Below are positions 44,641 through 53,097 of a stretch of 64,000 nt of DNA, piece after piece. Position numbers and translations under genes: made by a program. Within the stretch, counting starts at the first letter, position 1; the number at the start of each line of letters is the position of its first letter. This DNA comes from Fimbriimonas sp. (GTDB lineage: Bacteria > Armatimonadota > Fimbriimonadia > Fimbriimonadales > Fimbriimonadaceae). The notes below the pieces were generated by a model that saw only the letters and a program-made list of their open reading frames with translations, had not been told where the DNA came from and ran no database searches. The stretch lies in contig JARLGV010000022.1 in assembly GCA_031292555.1 (NCBI GenBank), positions 107,871 through 171,870 on the forward strand, written 5' to 3'.

Positions 44641-45393
44641 ATGTTCGCGATGCGATTCACCGTCATGTATATCCAAGCCGTACGAAACCTGCTCACCCAC
44701 CTCGAAACGACCCAAACCGATGCCATCGATCGGGCGGCGTCGCTTATCGCCGATTCACTGACCCGCGGGGGAATCGTGTTCTGCTACGAAATCGGCCACG
44801 CGAATCAGCACGACTTCCTGAACCGAGCGGGAGGGCTCGCGGCGGTGCAGCCATTCACGTTTTCAATGTCGATCACCGATCCGACGCCGGAATGCCACAA
44901 AGACCGTCCCGGCGGTCGCGCGCTTGAACGCGATTTGGAGACGGCGCGCTTGGCCGTTCGTACGAGCAGCATGAGGGCGGGAGACGTCCTGATCCTCGGT
45001 TCGGTCTCGGGCAAAAACCGGGTGCCGATCGAGATTGCCTTGACGTGCCGGGAGATCGGAGTCAAGGTGATCGCCATAACGTCTCTCGTCTACACAGCCC
45101 AAGTTGAGTCCCTGCATCCATCCGGTCAGAAGCTATGCGACGTGGGGGACGTCGTGATCGACAATGGTGCGCCCTATGGCGATGCAAGCTGCGAGTTCAC
45201 GGGCTTGGAGGTGGCGGCGCTACCGGTCAGCGGGGTCGGGGCTATAGTTGCCGGATGGATGGTGTGGGAGGCGGTCATCGAGAAGATGATTGGGATGGGT
45301 AAGCCTCCGACCGTCTACCAGAGCTTCAACCGGGCAGGCGGGCCCGAGTTCTACAAGAAGATGAAAGACCAATACGAACAACGAGGCTATTAG
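44641..45393 (+). CDS. SIS-domain phosphosugar protein, UPF0309-like (paralog 1)
   Basis: A sugar-isomerase (SIS) domain protein of about 250 residues. Motifs: NRAGGLAAV near 68 where UPF0309 has YRAGG, VLILGSVSGKNRVPIEIAL near 120 (SIS phosphosugar site), GVKVIAITSLVY and HPSGQKLCDVGDVVIDN near 175, GLEVAALPVSGVGAIVAG. The start is uncertain: ATG 44641, 44650 and 44665 are all in frame and none has a ribosome site; TTG 44587 is less likely. It is followed 4 bases later by a paralog. Isomerase, deaminase or regulatory function cannot be told from sequence. Confidence 0.8.
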   Translation: MFAMRFTVMYIQAVRNLLTHLETTQTDAIDRAASLIADSLTRGGIVFCYEIGHANQHDFLNRAGGLAAVQPFTFSMSITDPTPECHKDRPGGRALERDLETARLAVRTSSMRAGDVLILGSVSGKNRVPIEIALTCREIGVKVIAITSLVYTAQVESLHPSGQKLCDVGDVVIDNGAPYGDASCEFTGLEVAALPVSGVGAIVAGWMVWEAVIEKMIGMGKPPTVYQSFNRAGGPEFYKKMKDQYEQRGY

Positions 45394-45397
45394 GAAC

Positions 45398-46138
45398 GTG
45401 TCTTACCGAACCTACCTTCAGGCGGCAAGGGAAGCGGTTGATCGAGTGCTTGACAGTCAAGGTGGAAGCATAGAGGCTGCGGCCGGCATACTTGTTAACG
45501 CCATCGTCTCGAAGCAGAGCATCTTCTCGTTCGGCGCCAGCCACTCCTTTATCACGACCGAAGAGATGGTCTATCGAACCGGGGGGCTCATGTTGGTGAA
45601 CCCAATCTACCCGCACGGCATGAACCTGTTCGTGCGACCCCTCACCGCGACCTCCAAGATGGAGCGGGTCGTCGGACTAGGCTCGGAGATGCTTGCCTCT
45701 TCGCCGGCCAAACGCGGGGACGTCCTCTTGATAACGTCGACTTCAGGGCGAAACGCTGTCACGATCGACATGGCCTTGGAGGCGAAGTCGAAGGGAATCG
45801 AGACGATCGGAATCACCTCTCTTGCGTATACGGGCGGAGTGGGGAGTCGCCATCCGTCGGGAAAGAAATTGGTCGATTTGTGTGATGTGGTTATCGATAA
45901 CTGCGTCCCGCTGGGCGATTCGGCGGTGATGATCCCCGGCTTCCCTCAAAAGGTGGGCCCGTTGTCTTCGGTAACGGGCTGCGCCATCGTAAACGCGATT
46001 GTGACCGAGGTCGTGGACCGACTAGTTAAGCTGGGTGTCGAACCGCCCGTCTTCATGAGCGCCAATCTGGACGGCGGAGACGACTGGAATTCGCGTCTCT
46101 TGGCCAACAACCGCGATCGTATCCACTATCTGGATTAG
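45398..46138 (+). CDS. SIS-domain phosphosugar protein, UPF0309-like (paralog 2)
   Basis: GTG 45398 follows AGGA by a few bases. 246 residues of the UPF0309/SIS type: IFSFGASHSFITTEEMVYRTGG near 45, LLITSTSGRNAVTIDMAL near 110 (SIS phosphosugar loop with Ser), GIETIGITSLAY, HPSGKKLVDLCDVVIDNCVP near 150. It shares the HPSGxKLxDxxDVVIDN block with the gene upstream. In the UPF0309 group the His and Ser residues of the first block are conserved. Tandem SIS genes next to a sugar kinase suggest a phosphosugar isomerase pair. Confidence 0.85.
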   Translation: MSYRTYLQAAREAVDRVLDSQGGSIEAAAGILVNAIVSKQSIFSFGASHSFITTEEMVYRTGGLMLVNPIYPHGMNLFVRPLTATSKMERVVGLGSEMLASSPAKRGDVLLITSTSGRNAVTIDMALEAKSKGIETIGITSLAYTGGVGSRHPSGKKLVDLCDVVIDNCVPLGDSAVMIPGFPQKVGPLSSVTGCAIVNAIVTEVVDRLVKLGVEPPVFMSANLDGGDDWNSRLLANNRDRIHYLD

Positions 46139-46237
46139 GGCGGATTCGCGCCAGGCGGCAAGGCGATTTGTTTGCGCGCAATGTGATGAAGCTATAGAAT
46201 AGCTGTTGCAGTATTATAGGTTCCTGCCGGGCCATGA

Positions 46238-47056
46238 TTAGTGCGGGCTCAAGGCCTTCCGCAAGGCAGCGTTATGGGCGGCTAGCTTTTCGTCGCCGAT
46301 GGCACGGTATAGGTGCTCGAGTTCCTCGTAAACGTAGGGACTGGGCTTTTCGTCGGCGTCCCACTCTTTTTCCATCCTTAGCTGGATGTCGAGGGCCTCT
46401 TGGTAGCGAGCCATCGAGCGCAATGTCCATGCAATCATCCAATACCCCGTTCGGATTCCTTGAACACTGCCGGCGCTTACTCGTAGCTCGAGGGCAAGTT
46501 CGAACTGCTTCAGCGCTTCCTCGTAACGTCCCGCTTGATGGAGGGCGTAACCCACGTTGTTTCTCAGACTGGGTTCCCACTTCTTGGCTTGTATCTGGTC
46601 GGAGCCTTCCATGTACGCAAGAGTCTTCAGATCCCATTCGAGCTGTTCGGCCGGATCGGGGAAGACCATCGCCATCATGTGAAGCGCATCGACTGCCAGG
46701 TAATCGAGCCTCGCCCGTTCGCCTATATGGAACGCCTCGTCGTAACATTGCTTCGCCCTAGTTCGAGCGTCGTCGGTCAGCAACGATTCGTCGTGGGCGG
46801 GCGAGCAATAGGACCGGCCCAACTCAAGTCGATAGCGCAAGCGGACTTCATCCGTAGCATCCTCGATTTCCGGTTCGATGGCAGCCAGAACTCCTCTTGC
46901 CTCATCGAATCTCTTCCGGAGTCCGTAAGTGCGTGCAATCTGGGTCATCAGGATCAGCCGGACATCCGATGAAGCAGATTCCAGCTCGCATCGGAAGCGC
47001 TGTTCGCTGAGTTCGGGATTGCTGAAGTCCCAAAGTGAAAGAACGTCGATGGACAT
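46238..47056 (-). CDS. TPR-repeat protein
   Basis: A 272-residue all-helical protein. Two clear tetratricopeptide motifs are EPSLRNNVGYALHQAGRYEEALKQFE near 165 and TGYWMIAWTLRSMARYQEALDIQL near 203; earlier helices (TYGLRKRFDEARGVLAA, DARTRAKQCYDEAFHIGERARL) are weaker repeats. No signal peptide. It starts 375 bases before the divergent transcarboxylase operon and ends near the convergent SIS genes. TPR folds mediate protein contacts; partner unknown. A link with the neighbouring operon is possible only by position. Confidence 0.8.
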   Translation of the reverse strand: MSIDVLSLWDFSNPELSEQRFRCELESASSDVRLILMTQIARTYGLRKRFDEARGVLAAIEPEIEDATDEVRLRYRLELGRSYCSPAHDESLLTDDARTRAKQCYDEAFHIGERARLDYLAVDALHMMAMVFPDPAEQLEWDLKTLAYMEGSDQIQAKKWEPSLRNNVGYALHQAGRYEEALKQFELALELRVSAGSVQGIRTGYWMIAWTLRSMARYQEALDIQLRMEKEWDADEKPSPYVYEELEHLYRAIGDEKLAAHNAALRKALSPH

Positions 47057-47431
47057 GGGATGGTCTGCTAGATTACAGCAATAAATTCAAGATCAGAACA
47101 AGGAACGGCAATTAATGCAATGCTCTGTTAAGGAGAAGTTAGCGCATCGGCTCGCATGGAGCAATCATGTGCCGACTTAATATTGTTCGCGGATAAAGAG
47201 AGTACGGCGGAAGGACTGGATAAAACCTCAACAGTGCCCCGTATGATGTCTCGAACACCATGGGAACAGACCCGTGTATTCGTATTCCGAACCGAAACTT
47301 GCCATGCAAGTATAGCCTATTGAAGCCAGATTTATCTGAGGGGGAAACGGATGACAAGAAAGGCCCGACGGAATCCGGACCCCCAAATGTGCAAAACTTT
47401 TCACAGTTACCGAGAGCAAAAGGAAAGAAAA
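47057..47431. other. 375-base divergent intergenic region before propionate operon
   Basis: No gene supported: short frames only. It must hold the promoters of the TPR gene and of the transcarboxylase operon. No cobalamin riboswitch hallmark (conserved B12-box) was recognised, which is notable because the operon encodes a B12 enzyme; the check was by eye. Confidence 0.4.
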
Positions 47432-48913
47432 TTGAGTCGAACCATCGAAATCACCGACGTAATTCTTAGAGACGCACACCAAAGTTTAATGGCGACCAGA
47501 ATGGCGATCGAGGACATGGTTCCCGCTTGCGAATGGCTGGATAATGCCGGGTTCTGGTCTCTGGAGTGCTGGGGCGGAGCGACCTATGACTCCTGCATCC
47601 GCTTTCTGAACGAAGACCCTTGGGAGCGACTGCGAACGTTTCGCGAACTGCTTCCGAAGACCCGAACTCAGATGCTTTTGAGGGGCCAGAACCTGCTGGG
47701 CTATCGCCACTACGAGGACTCTGTCGTCGGTCGCTTCGTTGAGAAAGCGGCCAAGAACGGAATGGACGTCTTCCGAGTGTTCGACGCCCTGAACGATCCG
47801 CGCAATCTCGAAACCGCGATCAAGGCGGTAAAGAAAACCGGCAAGCATGCACAGGGAACGATCTGCTATACGACCTCACCCGTCCACACGGTCGACAAGT
47901 TCGTGGAGATGGCCCAGCGCCTGGTCGAAATGGGCGTCGACTCGATCTGCATCAAGGACATGGCTGCGCTGCTCAAGCCTCAGCCGGCCTACGACCTGAC
48001 GAAGGGAATCAAAGAGAAGTGCGGCCAGGACGTGTTAGTCCATGTTCACTGTCACGCCACCACCGGTGTCACTATGGTCAGCCTGATGAAAGCGATCGAG
48101 GCAGGCGCCGACATCGTCGACACTTCCGTCAGTTCGCTCAGCCTTGGTCCGGGTCATAACCCGACCGAGAGCTTGGTCGAGATGCTTGAGGGAACGGGCT
48201 ACGAGACGAAGGTCGATCTGGAGATGGTCTATAAGGCCCGCGACCACTTCGCCAAGGTCCGACCTCGCTACCACGCGTTCCTTTCGGACATCACCGGCGT
48301 GGAAACCGAAATTTTCAAGAGCCAGATACCAGGCGGCATGCTGAGCAACATGGAAAGCCAGCTCAAGCAGCAAGGCCAGGGCGACAAGATGAAGGAAGTT
48401 CTAGAGGAAGTGCCGAGAGTCCGCGAAGATGCCGGATTCCCGCCGCTCGTGACTCCTTCAAGTCAGATCGTCGGTACCCAAGCCGTTTTCAACGTCATGA
48501 TGGGCAAATACAAGGTTCTGACTGGCGAGTTCAGCGACTTAATGCTCGGATACTACGGCGAGACGATCGCTCCGAAGAATCCGGACGTGGTCGCAATGGC
48601 CAAGGAGTCGAGCAAGAAGGAAGAGATCACGAGCCGGCCAGCCGACCTACTCAAACCGGAATGGGAGACGTTGGAAGCCGAGGCCAAGAAACTCGAAGGG
48701 AACAACGGAACGGATGAAGACGTTCTGACCTATGCGATGTTCCCTCAGGTGGCGCCCAAGTTCTTCAAGGAGCGCTCGGAAGGACCCCGCAACTTGGCGA
48801 CCGAACCGACGCCGGTAATCGACAAGAATCACCCGGGCGTTCTGAATGCGCCGATCCACTACGATGTGACGGTCAACGGTCGAAAGCAACGTGTGACGGT
48901 GGAACCCGTATGA
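47432..48913 (+). CDS. Methylmalonyl-CoA carboxytransferase 5S subunit
   Basis: The 5S subunit carries the pyruvate/oxaloacetate half-reaction of transcarboxylase, moving a carboxyl group from biotin to pyruvate. TTG 47432 is chosen: AAGGAAAG precedes it, and the family starts at ITDVILRDAHQSL; an upstream frame from ATG 47351 adds 27 unmatched residues. Motifs follow the Propionibacterium 5S protein very closely from memory: RDAHQSLMATR near 12, WGGATYDSCIRFLNEDPW near 47, RGQNLLGYRHY, CIKDMAALLKPQPAYD near 173 (carboxylated Lys), HVHCHATTG near 203 (metal His). The C terminus ends with NAPIHYDVTVNGRKQRVTV, a tail that abuts a biotin domain in fused enzymes; here that domain is a separate gene. 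493 residues. Start of an eight-gene operon-like run. Confidence 0.92.
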   Translation: MSRTIEITDVILRDAHQSLMATRMAIEDMVPACEWLDNAGFWSLECWGGATYDSCIRFLNEDPWERLRTFRELLPKTRTQMLLRGQNLLGYRHYEDSVVGRFVEKAAKNGMDVFRVFDALNDPRNLETAIKAVKKTGKHAQGTICYTTSPVHTVDKFVEMAQRLVEMGVDSICIKDMAALLKPQPAYDLTKGIKEKCGQDVLVHVHCHATTGVTMVSLMKAIEAGADIVDTSVSSLSLGPGHNPTESLVEMLEGTGYETKVDLEMVYKARDHFAKVRPRYHAFLSDITGVETEIFKSQIPGGMLSNMESQLKQQGQGDKMKEVLEEVPRVREDAGFPPLVTPSSQIVGTQAVFNVMMGKYKVLTGEFSDLMLGYYGETIAPKNPDVVAMAKESSKKEEITSRPADLLKPEWETLEAEAKKLEGNNGTDEDVLTYAMFPQVAPKFFKERSEGPRNLATEPTPVIDKNHPGVLNAPIHYDVTVNGRKQRVTVEPV

Positions 48914-49194
48914 GCCAGGAATTCGTCACCCGCGCTGAGTTCGACGCACTTCGAAGCCAGATCCGGGAGCTCACCAAGCAGATTCAAGGTCTGCAGGCAA
49001 AGCTCCCAAACGGTAACGACGTCACCGAGGAAACCGCCCAAGTGTTAGCGGCTGCTGTCGCTGCCTACCTTGGGAAGCGAGCCACCGTTCGAATTATTAG
49101 AATCGACGTCGCCTCGGACCAATGGAGACTCCAAGGGAGAGCAGCACTCCAAGCCTCGCACGCAATGCCGCGCACTCGGGCAATTCATCGTTAA
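48910..49194 (+). CDS. Small OadG-like protein, possible extra transcarboxylase subunit
   Basis: 94 residues, starting four bases inside the 5S stop (ATGA). Residues about 8-40 (FDALRSQIRELTKQIQGLQAK) form an amphipathic helix or short coiled coil. Residues about 43-80 (TAQVLAAAVAAYLGKRATVR, then RIIRIDVASDQW and GRAALQASH) resemble the cytoplasmic tail of OadG or the MmdD-type subunits of biotin-dependent decarboxylases, but no membrane helix precedes it, as there would be in OadG. Such a protein could hold the 12S or biotin parts together. Resemblance is by eye, not by search. No catalytic residues. Function inferred from context only. Confidence 0.6.
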   Translation: MSQEFVTRAEFDALRSQIRELTKQIQGLQAKLPNGNDVTEETAQVLAAAVAAYLGKRATVRIIRIDVASDQWRLQGRAALQASHAMPRTRAIHR

Positions 49195-49373
49195 CGGGCT
49201 AGCCGATTGAAAATGGTCACCAACACCTCTACCGAAATCCGAATGGCTCGAACCTTTCGGATTCCGTTGGTGACAAACCTGGTCTGCTTGCCCAGTGTGG
49301 GTCCGGCTCACCGAAGAGCCGCCCATCCGATCCGGACGATCGATGATGATCGCTCCAACAAAACGCACACCCA

Positions 49374-50660
49374 ATGAACAACAATCCATGCAAACCACTG
49401 ATTACTGCTGAGGCTGCCCTCCAAGCGGTCAAGTCTGGAGATCGCGTCTACATTCACGGCATGGGAGCTTTTCCCCAAATCCTGGTTGATGCGATGGTGG
49501 CGAGATCGTCCGAACTCAAGGACGTCGAAATCGTCCACCTCCACACTGAGGGCAACGCAAGCTACGCGAATCCGGAGTACGACGGGATCTTCCGCCTCAA
49601 CAACTTCTTCATCGGCGCAAACGTAAGGAAGGCGGTCGATGACCGCCGTGCCGACTACATCCCTATCTTCCTTAGCGAGATTCCGGCCGCGATCCGAAGC
49701 GGACGGATCGGATTGGACGTCGCTCTGATCACGGTGACTCCCCCCGACGCTCATGGATACTGCTCGCTTGGCGTGTCGGTCGACATCGCTGTCTCAGCAG
49801 TGCAGAGCGCAAAAATTGTGATCGCGCAGGTCAACTCCAACATGCCGCGAACTCGCGGAGAAGGGAACATCCACTGCTCGAAGTTCACCTACATGGTAGA
49901 AGGCACGATGCCTTTGCCTGAGCACCGCGCTGAAGCGCCGTCGGAGCTCGAATCGATCATCGGCGAGAAGGTCGCCAGTCTGATCGAGGACGGTTCGACG
50001 ATGCAGACCGGCATCGGCGCGATTCCGAACGCGGCGCTCGCCGCTCTCAATAACCATCGGCGACTTGGATTGCACACCGAGATGTTTAGTGACGGCGTGA
50101 TCGATCTCATCGAGTCGGGCGTCATCACCAACGAGTGCAAGGTGTTCCAGCAGGGAAGATCCGTAGCCGGATTCGTCAGCGGGTCGCGACGACTCTATGA
50201 CTTCATCGACGATAACCCTAGCGTCGAAATGCTGGGAATCGACTTCGTCAACGATACTTCGGTCATCCGGCGCCAACCGAAGATGATCGCTCTAAACAGC
50301 GCGGTGGAAATCGACCTGACCGGACAGGTGTGCGCCGATTCGATCGGCACGCGCATCTATAGCGGTGTGGGTGGCCAAATGGACTTTGTGCGCGGCGCTT
50401 CGTTGAGCGAAGGCGGCAAGCCGATCTTCGCGATTCCGAGCACTACCAAACGAGGCGAATCGCGCATCGTATCGATCTTGAAGCCTGGCGCCGGCGTCGT
50501 GACCACTCGGGCCCACGTTCACTATGTCGTGACCGAGTACGGCATCGCCGACCTGTACGGTAAGAATCTCAGCCAACGGGCAAAGGCTCTGATCGCGATC
50601 TCCCACCCGGATCATCGCGAGGCATTGGAGCAAGAAGCTTACAAACGATTTCGCGCTTGA
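49374..50660 (+). CDS. Acetyl-CoA hydrolase/transferase family CoA-transferase
   Basis: A family-I CoA-transferase of the acetate, propionate or 4-hydroxybutyrate type (Cat1/Cat2/AbfT-like). Motifs: GDRVYIHGMGAFPQ near 22, TPPDAHGYCSLGVSVD near 122, GIGAIPNA near 208, LHTEMFSDG near 228 (Glu forms the acyl-thioester), and GVGGQMDFVRGA near 329. 428 residues, normal. Within this operon it would move CoA from succinyl-CoA to propionate or the reverse, closing the cycle. A 179-base gap precedes it, so it may have its own promoter. Which acid is used is inferred from context. Confidence 0.85.
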   Translation: MNNNPCKPLITAEAALQAVKSGDRVYIHGMGAFPQILVDAMVARSSELKDVEIVHLHTEGNASYANPEYDGIFRLNNFFIGANVRKAVDDRRADYIPIFLSEIPAAIRSGRIGLDVALITVTPPDAHGYCSLGVSVDIAVSAVQSAKIVIAQVNSNMPRTRGEGNIHCSKFTYMVEGTMPLPEHRAEAPSELESIIGEKVASLIEDGSTMQTGIGAIPNAALAALNNHRRLGLHTEMFSDGVIDLIESGVITNECKVFQQGRSVAGFVSGSRRLYDFIDDNPSVEMLGIDFVNDTSVIRRQPKMIALNSAVEIDLTGQVCADSIGTRIYSGVGGQMDFVRGASLSEGGKPIFAIPSTTKRGESRIVSILKPGAGVVTTRAHVHYVVTEYGIADLYGKNLSQRAKALIAISHPDHREALEQEAYKRFRA

Positions 50661-50677
50661 AGCGCAAGTAGGAATTC

Positions 50678-52234
50678 ATGGAAACCGCATCGACAATGAA
50701 AGCCAAGATTGCAGAACTCCGCGAACGCAAGGCAAAGGCGTCGCTCGGAGGAGGCCAAGACAAACTCGACAAGCAGCATAAGGGCGGCAAACTGTCCGCA
50801 CGCGAACGAATCGCGCTATTCTTCGACGCCGATTCGTTCCAGGAGAGCGGGTTATTTGCCAACCAAAGGTGCGTCGATTTTGGGATGGCCGGCAAAGAGT
50901 CTCCCGCCGACGGTGTGATTACCGGCATCGGCACCGTCGATGGCCGTCACGTTAACGTGGCGAGCCAGGACTTTACGGTCTTTGGCGGTTCCGCTGGCGA
51001 GGTGCACTGCGCGAAGATCATGGATTCGATGCGGATTTCCCTTCGCACAGGCAAGCCGTTCGTGTTCTTTAACGACTCTGGCGGAGCCCGAATTCAGGAG
51101 GGCGTCTATTCACTCGCCGGCTACGGCAAAGTGTTCTATACGAATACCCAGCTTAGCGGCGTCGTTCCTCAGATCTCATTGATCTGCGGACCGTGCGCCG
51201 GCGGCGCGGCATATTCCCCCGCCCTAACCGACTTCATCATCATGACTCGGCAGGCCCAGATGTTTATCACGGGTCCGCAAGTCATCAAGCAGGTAACGGG
51301 CGAGGATATCACGGCCGAAGCACTCGGAGGCGCCGGCTCTCAGATCGACCGATCTGGAGTTGCGCACTTCGTTGCCGAAAACGACGAGCATGCGATTGGC
51401 ATCTGCAAACGGCTGCTGAGCTTCCTGCCCAATAACAACACCGAAGATCCTCCCGTCCTGGGTGGTAGCTATAGTCTCGAAGCGGACTACGCGCTCGACG
51501 AAGTGATTCCGGAAGACTCCAAGAAGCCCTACGATATTCGTGACGTCATCACGAAGATTTTGGACTTCAACGACTTTCTGGAATCCCAAGAGACATTCGC
51601 GCCAAACATCGTCGTTGGTTTTGGACGGATCACCGGGCTGACAGTCGGCATTATTGCCAACCAGCCTAAGGTCTACGCCGGTGTTCTAGATATCGACGCA
51701 AGCGACAAGGCGGCCGGGTTCGTCCGATTCTGCAACGCCTTCAACATCCCCATCATCACCCTTGTCGACACTCCGGGCTACCTACCTGGCGTCGATCAAG
51801 AGCACCGCGGCATCATCCGGCACGGAGCCAAGCTGTTGTTCGCCTACTCGGCGGCCACAGTTCCGAAGATCACCGTGATTCTTAGGAAGGCCTATGGAGG
51901 GGCCTATGTCGCGATGTGCTCGAAGGACTTGGATGCGGATTGCGTGTTCGCCTGGCCCACCGCTGAAATCGCCGTGATGGGCGCCGAGGGCGCAGCAGAG
52001 ATCGTCTTCCGAAGAGAGATCGAAGCGGCCGAAGACAAAGCGGATGCTCGAGCCAAATTCGCCAAGGCCTATCGCGACAAATTCAGTTCACCGTACGTGG
52101 CAGCGGCCGCCCGGTTCGTCGATGACGTAATTGAGCCGAATCAGACGCGCATTCACATCGCCAAAACGCTTGAGCGGTTGACGACAAAGCGCACGCTACG
52201 CCCTGCCAAGAAGCATGGATTGATCCCGCTCTAA
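50678..52234 (+). CDS. Methylmalonyl-CoA carboxytransferase 12S subunit
   Basis: The carboxyltransferase half that uses methylmalonyl-CoA. Closely follows the Propionibacterium 12S subunit and PccB: NDSGGARIQEG near 130 (acyl-CoA oxyanion hole), CGPCAGGAAYSPALTDF near 170, MFITGPQVIKQVTGEDIT near 196, DTPGYLPGVDQE near 370, HGAKLLFAYSAATVPK and AVMGAEGAAEI near 435. The C-terminal TKRTLRPAKKHGLIPL matches the 12S ending. ATG 50678 or ATG 50696 could start; the first is preferred with weak support. 518 residues. Paired with the 1.3S carrier 10 bases downstream. Confidence 0.93.
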   Translation: METASTMKAKIAELRERKAKASLGGGQDKLDKQHKGGKLSARERIALFFDADSFQESGLFANQRCVDFGMAGKESPADGVITGIGTVDGRHVNVASQDFTVFGGSAGEVHCAKIMDSMRISLRTGKPFVFFNDSGGARIQEGVYSLAGYGKVFYTNTQLSGVVPQISLICGPCAGGAAYSPALTDFIIMTRQAQMFITGPQVIKQVTGEDITAEALGGAGSQIDRSGVAHFVAENDEHAIGICKRLLSFLPNNNTEDPPVLGGSYSLEADYALDEVIPEDSKKPYDIRDVITKILDFNDFLESQETFAPNIVVGFGRITGLTVGIIANQPKVYAGVLDIDASDKAAGFVRFCNAFNIPIITLVDTPGYLPGVDQEHRGIIRHGAKLLFAYSAATVPKITVILRKAYGGAYVAMCSKDLDADCVFAWPTAEIAVMGAEGAAEIVFRREIEAAEDKADARAKFAKAYRDKFSSPYVAAAARFVDDVIEPNQTRIHIAKTLERLTTKRTLRPAKKHGLIPL

Positions 52235-52244
52235 GGAACCAAGA

Positions 52245-52625
52245 ATGAGATTAAAGATAACCGTTGAAGGAAAAGTCTACGAAGTCGAGGTCGAGGTTTC
52301 CGAATCGGAGCCCACATCCGGCGTTCGATATGTTGAAACCGGAGCCCATGTCGCCTCGGCGCCGATCATCACTCCGGTGATCAATCGAGGCGGAGAGGTC
52401 GTTGCCGACGAGAGCAAGGTATGCCGGAGCCCGCTTGCGGGAGTCGTATCCGAAGTGAACGTCGAAGTCGGCCAGGTAGTCGTACCTGAGCAGCAATTGC
52501 TCGTCCTCGAGGCGATGAAGATGTTCACAACGATAACGTCGCCAAACGAAGGCAAGATCAAGTCGATTCGGGTGGAAAAGACCAATTCTGTCAAACAGGG
52601 TCAGGTCCTCATCGAGTTCGAATAA
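52245..52625 (+). CDS. Biotin carboxyl carrier, transcarboxylase 1.3S type
   Basis: A 126-residue biotin carrier. N-terminal KITVEGKVYEVEVEV matches the 1.3S start of Propionibacterium; the biotinyl domain (about 62-126) has EAMKM at 89-93 with biotin-accepting Lys92, and SPLAGVVSEVNVEVG before it. The middle (25-60) is a flexible linker. It carries carboxyl groups between 12S and 5S. ATG 52245 overlaps no gene; 10 bases after 12S. A biotin ligase must be elsewhere. Confidence 0.93.
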   Translation: MRLKITVEGKVYEVEVEVSESEPTSGVRYVETGAHVASAPIITPVINRGGEVVADESKVCRSPLAGVVSEVNVEVGQVVVPEQQLLVLEAMKMFTTITSPNEGKIKSIRVEKTNSVKQGQVLIEFE

Positions 52626-52635
52626 GGAAAGTGAA

Positions 52636-53097
52636 ATGAGTAACGAGAGTTCGGTTTTCGCCAAGCACATCGATCATGTCGCGATTTCCGTTCCCATCGG
52701 TCAGATGGACGCCCAAGTCGCGCTCTATAAGGCGATGGGTTTCGAGGTCGTACACGAAGAAGAGGTCTACGGCGGCGACCAGGTCCGCGAAGTACTGCTC
52801 CGAGTGGGTGACAGTGACAACCTCATTCAGTTGTTGCAGCCCCTTACGCCGGAGTCACCGGTTGCCAAGCAGATCGAAAAGCAGGGTGGACGGGGCGGTC
52901 TGGCCCACGTCGCCTATCGAGTGGAGGACATTCAAGCAACATTCGACGATTTGAAAGCCAAGGGCTTCAACATCATCGATCCTGCGCCCCGGAACGGCTC
53001 ACGGGGCACCAAAGTCTTCTTTATGCACCCCAAGAGCCACACTACCGACGGAAGTCTCGGAGTGTTGTACGAGTTCGTTCAAGAAGGAAAGGAATGA
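52636..53097 (+). CDS. mce: Methylmalonyl-CoA epimerase
   Basis: It interconverts (S)- and (R)-methylmalonyl-CoA. A 153-residue vicinal oxygen chelate protein with metal ligands in order: His in HIDHVAI near 11, Gln in LIQLL near 60, His in GLAHVAYRV near 92 and Glu in LYEFV near 147, as in the Propionibacterium enzyme. ATG 52636 with AAGGAAAG upstream. The stop overlaps the mutase small-subunit gene by four bases, an ordering seen in succinate-propionate clusters. Confidence 0.93.
   Translation: MSNESSVFAKHIDHVAISVPIGQMDAQVALYKAMGFEVVHEEEVYGGDQVREVLLRVGDSDNLIQLLQPLTPESPVAKQIEKQGGRGGLAHVAYRVEDIQATFDDLKAKGFNIIDPAPRNGSRGTKVFFMHPKSHTTDGSLGVLYEFVQEGKE

Noticed and set aside
47057..47431. Cobalamin riboswitch ahead of the mutase operon
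   Set aside because: No B12-box-like conserved sequence or multi-stem structure could be found by eye.
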